NCBI RefSeq assembly: GCF_900114135.1 | Contig: NZ_FORY01000007.1 | Coordinates: 81,730-145,729 of the forward strand | Reading direction: 5' to 3' | DNA: 64,000 nucleotides | From: Celeribacter halophilus | GTDB taxonomy: Bacteria > Pseudomonadota > Alphaproteobacteria > Rhodobacterales > Rhodobacteraceae | Shown here: piece after piece, positions 39,324 through 48,153 of the stretch | Layout: the number at the start of each line of letters is the position of its first letter | Position numbering within the stretch: the stretch's first letter is position 1 | Program-made: the position numbers and the translations under genes | Notes under the pieces: generated by a model | Told to the model about the DNA's origin: nothing | Database searches by the model: none | What the model saw: only the letters and a program-made list of their open reading frames with translations

Positions 39324-39548
39324 TCAGGCGGCGATGGCCAGTGACGAGACGCGGGCGCCGAGATCCGGTCGGAAATCCGGCTCTGTGTAATGCCCGCCCA
39401 AAAGGATCACATTGGTGCGCCGCGATGCTTGGGTCAGATTATGATTGGCCGGACGGCCTGCGGCCTCAGCAACCGGCACGTCCCAGTTGAAAAGAAGCGC
39501 GCCTTTGGAGACGACAGACTGGCCTGTGGTTCTCATCAGCTTGATCAT
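39324..39548 (-). CDS. Small hypothetical protein
   Basis: 74 residues from the ATG at 39546-39548, preceded by AAAGGA at good distance. Sequence features: a KGALLFNWDVPVAEAAGRP segment, a central NHNLTQASRRTN and a C-terminal VILLGGHYTEPDFRPD. No signal peptide, Cys pair or known domain. It heads the small two-gene unit and has a plausible promoter about 80 bases upstream. Unknown function. Confidence 0.6.
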   Translation of the reverse strand: MIKLMRTTGQSVVSKGALLFNWDVPVAEAAGRPANHNLTQASRRTNVILLGGHYTEPDFRPDLGARVSSLAIAA

Positions 39549-39911
39549 GTTTCCGTCCTTTCATCCCAGACCCCCGAACCCTTGAAATGATGGGAGCATG
39601 AGTTCCGGAACGGCGGAAACGGTGCATGAATACAATTTGAAACATCTGCGTCAAAGTCTTGCTTGATCTAAAAATTACACCTTAAAAATCAAAAGGATGC
39701 CGCCTCAAAAAGACGCGACATCCGAAAGCTAAAATTCGACTTATCTCGGGAAGAATGGTTAATTCCCTTTGATCCCGATGGCACCGGTCGGGCCATACTG
39801 CGGCGACTTTATGACAGGCTTAACACAGGCCTAAATTAACCGAATCGCGCCAGCCGCCGCTCCCGCAACCCCTCCGCGCATTACACGCAAAAGGTGATTG
39901 CGGGTTTCACC
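39549..39911. other. Gene-free interval with AT-rich centre
   Basis: No convincing gene between the 74-residue gene and the DUF4139 gene. The part 39655-39845 is visibly AT-richer than its surroundings. Contents seen: a candidate minus-strand promoter (39627-39654) and two TTAACC-like words (39751-39757 in reverse, 39835-39840). No terminator hairpin with a T-run was found after the DUF4139 stop. Confidence 0.5.
39627..39654 (-). promoter_or_regulatory. Candidate sigma-70 promoter for the two small genes
   Basis: On the minus strand TTGACG (39649-39654) is followed after 16 bases by TATTCA (39627-39632), about 80 bases before the ATG at 39548. Only a consensus match by eye. Confidence 0.4.
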
Positions 39912-41564
39912 CTATTGCAGGAACTTGCCGTCCGGCCAGCGCAGGCTCTCGCTCAAAACGATCTCCTGACTCTCTCCAGCCGCCAGATCAACATGCCATG
40001 CCAAGACCCCACGCTTGTCATCCACATCCTCCACATCAGGCATGGGAGAGGCGGTCCAGTCGATTTTCAAGTCTTCCTGCTCGGACACAGACACCCGATC
40101 CAGAATCTCGACCGGCCATTCCCGCGCGGTCAGGTTCGTCACGGTGATCCGCCATTCCGTCTCATGCTCGCCGGACTTGGAGATCACGCCGCGATCCCCC
40201 TCGTTGCGGGTCAGGACAACGCGATCAAGCTGGATACCGTCCATTGCGCCAAAGGCCAGCTCGGCCTCCGCCCCATCGACCAAGGTTTCCATCTCCGTCT
40301 CGCCAAGGCTCACCCCGTCGCGCAAAAGGCGCACCGGACCCGGCACCAGCATCTCGCCACTGTCATTTGTGAACGACGCCATCAGATAGCCCACATCCTC
40401 ATAAAGCGGCACGGCCCGCACTGTGATCTCCGGTGTCAGGTCGAGCGTGGAGAGCGCAAACTCCACCGCGTCATCGCCGGAATAAAGTCGGGCTGGCGTC
40501 GGAAAGTGATAGGTCTGACTGAGACCAGAAAGATTGGTTTGCATCGCGACCTGCGCCGCCTCCATCTTCGGAGCAGGCGCACTCGCCATATCGAGACTCA
40601 TGGCTTCAGAGCGCATCACCGGCTCAACCGGACGCGGCTCATACACCCGCCGGATGTTCTCATAGAGCTCAGAAGGGAAACTGCGGCGGGTCGGGTTGTC
40701 TGTGGCGAAGGAAAGAGCGACATCGGCCCACACTTCGCCCGTTTGTTGTGAGGCAAGCACAGAGCGCGTGAGACTGAGCGTTTCCGCCTCCGTATCCAGC
40801 CGCGCAGTGTAAAGCGGTTGCCAAGAGGCATTCGGAGTCATGTAGGTCATGGAGACATGGACCTCCCCTGCCGCATCCGCTGTGACGGGCAAAGTCAGGG
40901 CCAATCGCTCCGCATCAGAGGGAACAAGCCGCGACAGTTCAACTTCGGCCTGACGGATGTCTTCGCGCAATGCGTCCAGCGCCTGCTCCGCCTCTTGCGC
41001 GCGCGTGGTGGCATCCTGCGCGGCGAGACGCGCGGCCAAGGATTCCTTACGGATCATACGGGCCGTCGCCGCAAGGGACTCGCTTGTTGCGTTCTCGCCA
41101 GCGGTGAGCCCCTCAAGATAGGCCAGGCTATCCTCCGCAGCACTGACCTCAAGCCGGATGGCGGCGATCTCCCGCTCTTTGATCCGCAACTCATCCCGCA
41201 AAGCATCGAGCATCGCCTTGGCCGCTTGTGCCTCGTCGCTCTGATACAGCGCCGCCTCCCCCAACGTTGCCGTGCCGTAGCGCACCGGCCCGATCCTTGC
41301 TCCTTCGACCGCGATTTGCAGACTGTCGCGGACCATCGCCGACTGCGCACCCAAAGGAATATCGGCCAGAGCAATCTCATGCGTCCCTTGCGGTACCGTG
41401 AGGCGAAGCTCGCGTGTAACCATCGCGCCTTGGGGATAGAGCGTCGCGGTCGTCACAGTGCTTGTCGCCTCGAACCGATCCGCCAGCGCGGGACTGCCCA
41501 TCAAGACAGAACCCACGAGGCACGTCGCGGTGAAATGGCTAATACTGACTGACTTTGAAAACAT
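39912..41564 (-). CDS. DUF4139 domain-containing protein (mucoidy inhibitor MuiA-like)
   Basis: Exported protein of 550 residues with a signal peptide ending PALAD. The N-terminal DUF4140 region (TVTTATLYPQGAMVTREL, then a coiled-coil of about 100 residues rich in Ala/Glu/Arg) is followed by the DUF4139 beta-domain with VSMTYMTPNASWQPLYTARLD in parts and LSFATDNPTR. This two-domain layout defines the MuiA family, whose biochemical function is unknown. The last residues VLSESLRWPDG match the family end. A 79-residue gene precedes it on the same strand. Confidence 0.9.
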   Translation of the reverse strand: MFSKSVSISHFTATCLVGSVLMGSPALADRFEATSTVTTATLYPQGAMVTRELRLTVPQGTHEIALADIPLGAQSAMVRDSLQIAVEGARIGPVRYGTATLGEAALYQSDEAQAAKAMLDALRDELRIKEREIAAIRLEVSAAEDSLAYLEGLTAGENATSESLAATARMIRKESLAARLAAQDATTRAQEAEQALDALREDIRQAEVELSRLVPSDAERLALTLPVTADAAGEVHVSMTYMTPNASWQPLYTARLDTEAETLSLTRSVLASQQTGEVWADVALSFATDNPTRRSFPSELYENIRRVYEPRPVEPVMRSEAMSLDMASAPAPKMEAAQVAMQTNLSGLSQTYHFPTPARLYSGDDAVEFALSTLDLTPEITVRAVPLYEDVGYLMASFTNDSGEMLVPGPVRLLRDGVSLGETEMETLVDGAEAELAFGAMDGIQLDRVVLTRNEGDRGVISKSGEHETEWRITVTNLTAREWPVEILDRVSVSEQEDLKIDWTASPMPDVEDVDDKRGVLAWHVDLAAGESQEIVLSESLRWPDGKFLQ

Positions 41565-41698
41565 GGTTTCCTCCTATGCGAACAACAGGAAGGTCCAATG
41601 CCTCACATCCGGGCGCAAGCGGTATCGTGTCGCGTCTCACCTCTCCGGCGCAACATGGCGGAACCCCGCCGATCTGTTGCACGTCTCACCGGGCGGGG

Positions 41699-41938
41699 TC
41701 AGGCGATGTCTTTGTTTCTTGTGACGCTCTCGGCCTGAAATTTGTCGTGAAAGGTTCGACACAGATCTTCCTTGGTGAGTGGCTGCGGGGCGGGCGTGCG
41801 CAATTCCTGTGCCCAGTCTCCCAATCGCTCGTCCAAGTGCGACTGAACCGCAGTTCGCCTAAGGCCGCTCTCACAGGGCGCCTCCTGCCGCCGCGCATCA
41901 TGCTTGAGAGCCCCGAAGTCAATCTTCACACGAAACAT
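41699..41938 (-). CDS. Small hypothetical protein upstream of DUF4139 gene
   Basis: 79 residues from the ATG at 41936-41938, which has GAGGG about seven bases upstream (an earlier ATG at 41980 would add 14 residues but has no ribosome site). Basic and soluble: MFRVKIDFGALKHDARR at the start and HDKFQAE near the end. No known domain. It lies 134 bases upstream of the DUF4139 gene in the same direction, perhaps on one transcript. Moderate confidence that it is real. Confidence 0.5.
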   Translation of the reverse strand: MFRVKIDFGALKHDARRQEAPCESGLRRTAVQSHLDERLGDWAQELRTPAPQPLTKEDLCRTFHDKFQAESVTRNKDIA

Positions 41939-42274
41939 CACCCTACCCTCCCGGTTCTGTTGTCTCGGTAAGTGGATCATAGCATCGACAAAATTACGCC
42001 ACGGGAATGAATAAAGTTTAAAGTTAACGCCTCAGTCGACTTTCATCTCTGAAAATCCTTTGAATTTCAGTGAAATAAACACTTCACCCCTCCTGATCAA
42101 AAAATAGCATCACGCCCGTATCAACAGAGCGCGACATCAGAAATGTCCGAATTCTGAGCGCAACAGGCCGCCCGCAGCGAATCGCATAACCGCACGCCAA
42201 CAAAAAAGGGCGCCCGCAAGCGCCCTTTTGTTAAGACTTTAGTAACCTTACTGGCCCGACTCGACAGACGAGTC
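41939..42274. other. AT-rich gene-free interval upstream of the small gene and downstream of asd
   Basis: No gene seen. The stretch 41985-42130 is AT-rich for this genome and probably contains the promoter of the small gene and DUF4139 unit (minus strand). The only definite element is the asd terminator at 42203-42231. Confidence 0.5.
42203..42231 (-). terminator. Rho-independent terminator after asd
   Basis: 9-bp stem AAAAGGGCG/CGCCCTTTT (42204-42212 with 42221-42229) with an 8-base loop, flanked by A and T runs on the two sides, 44 bases beyond the asd stop on the minus strand. Confidence 0.85.
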
Positions 42275-43297
42275 TCAGCCCTTCTTGAGCACGCGACGGC
42301 CGAGAAGCTCGGCGATCTGAACCGCGTTCAGGGCCGCGCCTTTACGCAGGTTGTCGGAAACACACCAGAGGTTCAGGCCGTTCTCGATGGTCACATCCTG
42401 ACGGATGCGCGAAATAAAGGTCGCGAAATCGCCAACACATTCGACCGGCGTCACATAGCCGCCATCCTCGCGCTTATCGACCACGAGGATACCCGGTGCC
42501 GTGCGCAGGATCTCACGCGCTTCATCTTCGTCGAGGAAGTCTTCAAATTCGATGTTGATCGACTCGGAGTGGCCCACGAACACCGGCACACGCACACAGG
42601 TCGCCGTGACCTTGATCGACGAGTCGACGATTTTCTTCGTCTCCGCGATCATTTTCCACTCTTCCTTGGTGTCGCCGCTGTCCATGAAGACATCGATATG
42701 CGGGATCACGTTGAAAGCAATCTGCTTCGGATAAACGCTCGGCGCGACTTCCTGACCCGGCACATACATGCCTTTGGTCTGGTTCCAAAGCTCGTCAATC
42801 GCGTCCTTGCCGGAGCCTGACACGGATTGGTAGGTGGAGACGACAACCCGTTTGATCTTCGCACGGTCATGCAGCGGCTTGAGCGCCACAACCATCTGCG
42901 CGGTGGAGCAGTTCGGGTTGGCGATGATATTCTTGTTGGAATACTGTTCGATAGCGTCGGGGTTCACCTCCGGCACGATCAACGGAATGTCCGGATCGTA
43001 GCGGTAAAGAGACGAGTTATCGATCACCACACAGCCCGCCTCGGCTGCTTTCGGTGCGTATTTTTTCGTGGCTTCGGAGCCCACAGCGAAAAGGGCCATA
43101 TCCCATCCGGTGAAATCGAACGTGTCGAGATCCTTGGTGGTCAGGGTCTTGTCGCCAAAGCTCACTTCGGTGCCGAGAGACTTGCGCGATGCCAGCGCCA
43201 CGATCTCGTCCACAGGAAACTCGCGTTCAGCGAGGATGTTCAGCATTTCGCGGCCCACGTTGCCCGTGGCGCCTACGACGACGACTTTATAGCCCAT
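42275..43297 (-). CDS. asd: Aspartate-semialdehyde dehydrogenase
   Basis: Reduces beta-aspartyl phosphate to aspartate semialdehyde, the branch point to lysine/diaminopimelate, threonine and methionine. 340 residues, full length. NADP-binding VVGATGNVGREML at the N-terminus, the catalytic Cys in NPNCSTAQMV, substrate Arg/His region GHSESINIEFE, and the C-terminal GAALNAVQIAELL. The ATG at 43295-43297 has AGGAG nearby. A terminator follows. The upstream capsule-type gene is on the same strand 69 bases away. Confidence 0.96.
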   Translation of the reverse strand: MGYKVVVVGATGNVGREMLNILAEREFPVDEIVALASRKSLGTEVSFGDKTLTTKDLDTFDFTGWDMALFAVGSEATKKYAPKAAEAGCVVIDNSSLYRYDPDIPLIVPEVNPDAIEQYSNKNIIANPNCSTAQMVVALKPLHDRAKIKRVVVSTYQSVSGSGKDAIDELWNQTKGMYVPGQEVAPSVYPKQIAFNVIPHIDVFMDSGDTKEEWKMIAETKKIVDSSIKVTATCVRVPVFVGHSESINIEFEDFLDEDEAREILRTAPGILVVDKREDGGYVTPVECVGDFATFISRIRQDVTIENGLNLWCVSDNLRKGAALNAVQIAELLGRRVLKKG

Positions 43298-43366
43298 TTG
43301 GGTCTCCTCTTAGTCCACATGACTGGCGCGGACCCTTACTAGAAAGGGGCTTTGGAGGAAAGAGGC

Positions 43367-44506
43367 TTAATGGCGGATTGCGGCGCGGGCGGCATGAATG
43401 CACGTCTTTGCGGCAGTTTCGTCGATTGTCAGGCCTCCATCCGCGTTCTTGGATACTTTCGGGAAATGGACCACATCAAGATAATTCATGAAAGCCGCGC
43501 GTAGCATCGGATCGAAACCGAGTGATTCCACATGGGCCATCACGTCGTTCAGGGCGTCGCTCCCCTCCACGGGATGCACCAGTCCGGGCAGGGCGAAAAA
43601 GGCCTCGCCAAGCGTGATGACCGGCTTGTCGTAGAAAAAGGCCTGAAGTCCGACAGAGGAATTGATCGTCAGAACCGTCTGGCTGGCACGCACCTGTTCG
43701 AAGGTGTCGGTGTCATTATCGACGACGATCCGGAGGCCGGAGGTCTCGACCGCATGCGACAACGCCTCCGACAGAGAGGTTTTCGCAGAGGGGTGTTCCT
43801 TGATCCGGATATGCCATCCTTCGGGCAGGGCCGGAGCAACCTTTGCCAAAAGCGCGATCATATTCTCGACCGAACCGATCCAGCCCGAAAACAAGGTGAT
43901 CTGGCTGTCATTGGGCACTTGCAGCGGGACAAAGAGAAATTTATCCCCCGCCAGCGCGGCCCCGTTTTCCTGACGCACATCCGCCCGTCGGGAAGCCCGC
44001 GATGTCAGGTTTTCGCCAAGGGCGCGCCAGCCCTCCCCCTGCCGCTCCGCCACACCGGCGGCCCATGCCGTATAGAACCGCGGGTCACGCGGCAGAGAGC
44101 CCAAGGCATTGACCCCAGTGTGATCCAGCTGCATCCGGTCCGAAAAAGGCGCGAGTTCCGCATAGAGTGTCGGCACGCCCGCATCGGCAGCACCCGCCAT
44201 GAACACCCGACGCGACCCCGTGACACCGTTCCAGCACAGGGCCACCGTCTCGGGGTGCCGCATGAAATAACGCCGCGAACCGTTGTATTGCAGCCTCAGC
44301 AAAAGACGTTTGAAAAACCGCCCCATTGCCCCTTTCGGCTGGCGTTTAGCCACGGCCAAAGCCGCCGCCACGCGCTCAGAAGTCTCGGAGAAATCGCGCC
44401 GTGACAGCGGAATGGTCCACAAGACTCGCGCCCCGCCATCGGCTGCGGCGACAGAGGACATGAACGTGTCCTTTTTCTTCGAAAAGCCCTTGAGATAGGT
44501 GATCAT
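43367..44506 (-). CDS. Capsular polysaccharide synthesis/export protein, KpsS-like
   Basis: 379 residues from the ATG at 44504-44506; a TTG 51 bases upstream (44557) would give 396 and cannot be excluded. The C-terminal half has the GT-B-like pattern of the capsule-biosynthesis family (FLFVPLQVPNDSQI, WHIRIKEHPSAK, then TINSSVGLQAFFYDKPVITLG in parts), the region that in KpsS/KpsC adds beta-Kdo residues. The N-terminal half contains VALCWNGVTGSRRVF. No other capsule gene is adjacent; the polysaccharide genes near 61.5-64 kb are 17 kb away. Function as a Kdo-transferase-like enzyme is inferred. Confidence 0.75.
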   Translation of the reverse strand: MITYLKGFSKKKDTFMSSVAAADGGARVLWTIPLSRRDFSETSERVAAALAVAKRQPKGAMGRFFKRLLLRLQYNGSRRYFMRHPETVALCWNGVTGSRRVFMAGAADAGVPTLYAELAPFSDRMQLDHTGVNALGSLPRDPRFYTAWAAGVAERQGEGWRALGENLTSRASRRADVRQENGAALAGDKFLFVPLQVPNDSQITLFSGWIGSVENMIALLAKVAPALPEGWHIRIKEHPSAKTSLSEALSHAVETSGLRIVVDNDTDTFEQVRASQTVLTINSSVGLQAFFYDKPVITLGEAFFALPGLVHPVEGSDALNDVMAHVESLGFDPMLRAAFMNYLDVVHFPKVSKNADGGLTIDETAAKTCIHAARAAIRH

Positions 44507-44692
44507 CGCAGCCCGTCTTTCGTCATTTCCCCACGCCAAATACCGCGCGAAATCCAAAATCAGCTTACGTCAAACACGCGGGAGCCGGAAGAGAGCACGA
44601 TGCCGCAACATTGGGCCTGCGCTCAAGGCTGCGACACAGAGAGGGCAACAGCCCGCCACCCTCAATACGGCGAACAGCCCGTCACGACAGGT

Positions 44693-45985
44693 TTAGACCA
44701 CCACGTCCATCGCCTCTTGTGCGCCAACACCGAACACCCGCTTGTAGCGCTCGATCTCGTCAGCAGGCCCCATCGCCTTTTTGGGGTTGTCGGACAGTTT
44801 CACTGTCGGTTTGCCGTTTGCTTCCACGGCTTTACACACCAACGAGAACGGTGCGAGCGCATCGTCCGGTGTCAGCCCGCGGAAATCATTGGTGAGCAAG
44901 GTGCCCCAGCCGAAAGAGGTGCGGACACGGCCTTTGAATTGCTGATGCAACTCGACAATCTTGCTTGTGTCCAGCCCGTCGGAGAAGATGATGAGCTTTT
45001 TTGTCGGATCTTCGCCGCGCTCTTGCCACCACTTGATCGCCTTTTCCGCGCCGGTTGCCGGATCGCCGGAATCAATACGGATACCGGTCCAACCCGCGAG
45101 CCAGTCGGGGGCATGTTCGAGAAAGCCTTTGGTGCCGTAAGTGTCCGGCAGGATGATGCGCAGATTGCCTTCGTGCTCCTCCTGCCAGTCGCGCAACACG
45201 TCATAGGGCGCTTGCGCCAAGGCGGCATCATTTTCTGCCAAGGCGGAATAGATCATCGGCAATTCATGAGCATTGGTGCCGACAGCCTCCAGATCGCGCT
45301 TCATCGCAATGAGACAGTTCGAGGTGCCGGTAAACTTGGTGCCCAAGCCTTCGATCATCGCCTGCACGCACCAGTCCTGCCAAAGGTAGGAATGCCGCCG
45401 TCGCGTGCCGAAATCCGCGATTTTCAGCCCTTCAAGCGGCTGCAACTGTTTGATCTTTTCCCAGAGCTTGGTCATGCCGCGCGCATAGAGCACCTGAAGC
45501 TCGAATTTCTTCATCGGGCCAAGCACAGCTCGCGAGCGCAACTCCATAAGGATCGCCAGAGCGGGGATTTCCCAAAGCATGACCTCCGGCCACGACCCTT
45601 CGAAGGTCAGCTCGTATTGCCCGTCGCGTTTTTCAAGCTGGTAGGCCGGAAGGCGCAGGTTCTCGAACCATTCCATGAAATCGGAGCGGAACATCTGGCG
45701 CTTGCCGTAGAACATATTGCCGCGCATCCATGTGCTTTCCCCGCGCGTGAGCGAAAGCGAGCGGACATGGTCCAATTGTTCGCGCAATTCGCCCTCGTCG
45801 ATCATATCGGCAAGGCGGATGTCTTTCGAACGGTTGATCAGCGAAAAGGTGACATGGGTGTCGCGCTTGTTGCGGAACACCGACTGACACATCAGCAGCT
45901 TGTAAAAGTCCGTATCAATGAGGGACCGGACGATCGGATCGATCTTCCATTTGTGATTATAGACGCGAGTTGCGATATCGACCAT
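44693..45985 (-). CDS. pncB: Nicotinate phosphoribosyltransferase
   Basis: Makes nicotinate mononucleotide from nicotinate and PRPP in the Preiss-Handler NAD salvage route. 430 residues with the family features: DFYKLLMCQSVF at the N-terminus, FGTRRRHSYLWQ (catalytic-loop region), FTGTSNCLIA and RIDSGDPATGAEKAI. ATG at 45983-45985. It is the third gene of a minus-strand group pncA - sulP - pncB, 102 bases after the SulP stop. Confidence 0.95.
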   Translation of the reverse strand: MVDIATRVYNHKWKIDPIVRSLIDTDFYKLLMCQSVFRNKRDTHVTFSLINRSKDIRLADMIDEGELREQLDHVRSLSLTRGESTWMRGNMFYGKRQMFRSDFMEWFENLRLPAYQLEKRDGQYELTFEGSWPEVMLWEIPALAILMELRSRAVLGPMKKFELQVLYARGMTKLWEKIKQLQPLEGLKIADFGTRRRHSYLWQDWCVQAMIEGLGTKFTGTSNCLIAMKRDLEAVGTNAHELPMIYSALAENDAALAQAPYDVLRDWQEEHEGNLRIILPDTYGTKGFLEHAPDWLAGWTGIRIDSGDPATGAEKAIKWWQERGEDPTKKLIIFSDGLDTSKIVELHQQFKGRVRTSFGWGTLLTNDFRGLTPDDALAPFSLVCKAVEANGKPTVKLSDNPKKAMGPADEIERYKRVFGVGAQEAMDVVV

Positions 45986-46087
45986 TTGGCGGCCCCTTCT
46001 CCTGTATCGGCGCTGTTAAAGCAGGACACACGCCGGTTTGGCAAGGAAAAGGCCGCAAAACGGGCTTTGTGGCGGCAGACTGCCCGC

Positions 46088-47347
46088 CTATTTGTCGCGT
46101 GGCGTCCACTCCGGATCATCGACACCGCGCCGCGACAGGCGCATGGCGAGGCCAAGCGCGATGCCCGTCCCGATGGCAACCGTCAGGTCGGTGACAACCG
46201 TCAGGATCAGAGTGACCAGCAAAAGCACAAGATCAGAGCGCCGACCGCGTGCATATTCGCCCCAGCGATGCGGCTCCGACATGTTCCATGCGGTGAGAAG
46301 CAACAGCCCCGACAGCGCCGGAAGCGCCAGATAGCCCGCCAGAGGGGCCGCCAGCATCATGATCGCCAGAAGTGTCAGCGCATGGACAATCCCCGCCACA
46401 GGCGTTTTCCCGCCCGCGCGCACGTTGGTGGCCGTCCGCGCAATCGCGCCGGTGGCCGGCAGGCCGCCAAAGAGGGACGATCCGATATTGGCCCAGCCTT
46501 GCGCCATAAGCTCGGCGTTGGAACGGTGTTTGCCGCCGATCATCCGGTCCGCCACCATCGCGGACAACAAGGATTCCACACCCGCCAGAAACGCAATCAC
46601 CAAGGCGGAGGGCAAAAGCTCCCGCAAGGTTGCAAAGCTCATTTCCGGCAAATGCGGCGCAGGCAGGCTGCGCGGCAACTCGCCAAAGCGCGAGCGGATG
46701 GTTTCCACCGGCAGATCAAAAAACGCAACAATCGCCGAGGTCAAAGCCACAGCCACGATCAGCCCCGGCAGACGCGGAAAGGCACGCCGCAACAGGATGA
46801 TCAGCACCACGGTCACAACACCCGTCATGAGAGAGGCGGGGTTGAGTTGTGGCAAGGCGGCAAACAACGCCGGAATTTTCTCAAGAAAATCAGCGGGGAA
46901 AGCGCCGGTAAATCCGAAAAAATCGGGAAGCTGGCTGGTCCCGATGATAACCCCGATCCCGATTGTGAAGCCGTTGATCACCGCTTCGGGCACATGGCGC
47001 ACCAATTGCCCTGCACGCAACAATCCCGCGATGATCAGGATAATCCCCGCCAGAAAGGTCGCCGTGACCAGCCCGCCATAGCCGTGGGTTGTGATAACCC
47101 CCGCGACAACGACAATGAACGCACCGGTCGGCCCGCCGATCTGGACACGGCTCCCGCCCAGCGCAGAAATCAGGAAGCCTGCAACAATCGCGGTCACAAA
47201 GCCCACGGCCGGGACCGCGCCGGAAGCGATGGCGATGGCGATGGACAGAGGCAAGGCGACAAGCGCGACGGTCACCCCCGCGAAAAGGTCGGCGCTGAAT
47301 TCGTCCCGTGTATAGGTTTTCAGTGTTGTAATAATTTTAGGTGTCAT
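46088..47347 (-). CDS. SulP-family anion transporter lacking the STAS domain
   Basis: Polytopic SLC26/SulP permease of 419 residues from the ATG at 47345-47347. The N-terminal hallmark is intact (DLFAGVTVALVALPLSIAIAIASG and GGSRVQIGGPTGAF in pieces), with the SulP core through LSGLLLLTAW. The protein stops soon after the last helix (end WTPRDK), without the cytoplasmic STAS domain usual for the family (about 550 residues). It lies between pncA (4-base gap) and pncB, which makes a role in nicotinate or nicotinamide-related uptake worth testing; sulfate or bicarbonate are the default alternatives. Confidence 0.88.
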   Translation of the reverse strand: MTPKIITTLKTYTRDEFSADLFAGVTVALVALPLSIAIAIASGAVPAVGFVTAIVAGFLISALGGSRVQIGGPTGAFIVVVAGVITTHGYGGLVTATFLAGIILIIAGLLRAGQLVRHVPEAVINGFTIGIGVIIGTSQLPDFFGFTGAFPADFLEKIPALFAALPQLNPASLMTGVVTVVLIILLRRAFPRLPGLIVAVALTSAIVAFFDLPVETIRSRFGELPRSLPAPHLPEMSFATLRELLPSALVIAFLAGVESLLSAMVADRMIGGKHRSNAELMAQGWANIGSSLFGGLPATGAIARTATNVRAGGKTPVAGIVHALTLLAIMMLAAPLAGYLALPALSGLLLLTAWNMSEPHRWGEYARGRRSDLVLLLVTLILTVVTDLTVAIGTGIALGLAMRLSRRGVDDPEWTPRDK

Positions 47348-47351
47348 CGCC

Positions 47352-47951
47352 TTATCGAACCTCAACTCCGGCCTGCTTCATGCCGTCCATCGCGGCGGCA
47401 AGCGAGCCATCCATATCAATCGCCCGACACAGATCGGTGCGCACCGTGACAGCAAAGCCAAGCTTTGCGGCATCTACGGCAGAGAAATTCACGCAGAAGT
47501 CTGTCGCCAGACCGACCATCGTCAACCTGTCGATCCCCCGTGTGCGCAGATACCCCTCAAGCCCCGTGGGCGTTGTATGGTCATTCTCGAAAAAGGCGGA
47601 ATAGCTGTCGATCTCGGGGTTGAACCCCTTGCGAATGATCAGATCACCATCAACGCGCAGATCCTTGTGAAAAGCGGCGCCCTCGGTGCCTTGGATACAA
47701 TGATCGGGCCAAAGCACCTGTGTGCCATAAGGCATCTGCGTGGTGGTGAACGGCTCCGCCTTATGGCTGCTGGCAAATGAACTGTGGCCTGCGGGATGCC
47801 AGTCCTGCGTCAGGATCACTGTGGCGAAATCGTCCATGAGCTGATTGACCCCCGGCACAATCCCGTCGCCCCCCGTCACCGCCAAAGCCCCGCCGGGGCA
47901 AAAATCGTTTTGGATGTCTATGACGAGAAGGGCTTCGTTGGGCGCTGGCAT
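47352..47951 (-). CDS. pncA: Nicotinamidase / pyrazinamidase
   Basis: Hydrolyses nicotinamide to nicotinate for NAD salvage. 199 residues with the isochorismatase-like fold: catalytic Asp in VIDIQNDFCPGG, metal-binding Asp/His in DWHPAGHSSF, and catalytic Cys in GLATDFCVNFSAVDA. The ATG at 47949-47951 begins the operon-like group with sulP and pncB. Confidence 0.95.
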   Translation of the reverse strand: MPAPNEALLVIDIQNDFCPGGALAVTGGDGIVPGVNQLMDDFATVILTQDWHPAGHSSFASSHKAEPFTTTQMPYGTQVLWPDHCIQGTEGAAFHKDLRVDGDLIIRKGFNPEIDSYSAFFENDHTTPTGLEGYLRTRGIDRLTMVGLATDFCVNFSAVDAAKLGFAVTVRTDLCRAIDMDGSLAAAMDGMKQAGVEVR

Positions 47952-48153
47952 GGGAAATCTCCTTTGTCACAGAGGTAAACCCATGAGCGGACACGGGCAA
48001 GATGACAAAGTCGCCACATGCGATGCTAAGTCCGGATGGGGTCGGACGCAGGGGTAAGAGTTTCTTAGGCTTTCTCTGCTCTACTCCCATGTGAGCCGAT
48101 TGGGGTCGGCGTGCCGAGGCTAGAAAGCCTCTGAAATCACGTGGGGTGATATC

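Noticed and set aside
39751-39840. TTAACC words that resemble CtrA half-sites
   Set aside because: Isolated half-sites without the second half at the right distance; expected by chance in an AT-rich interval.
44600-47449. Long open frame on the plus strand (949 codons)
   Set aside because: It is antisense to the well-identified pncB and sulP genes, has low-complexity His/Arg/Gln-rich content, and lacks any domain; an artefact of high-GC codon bias.
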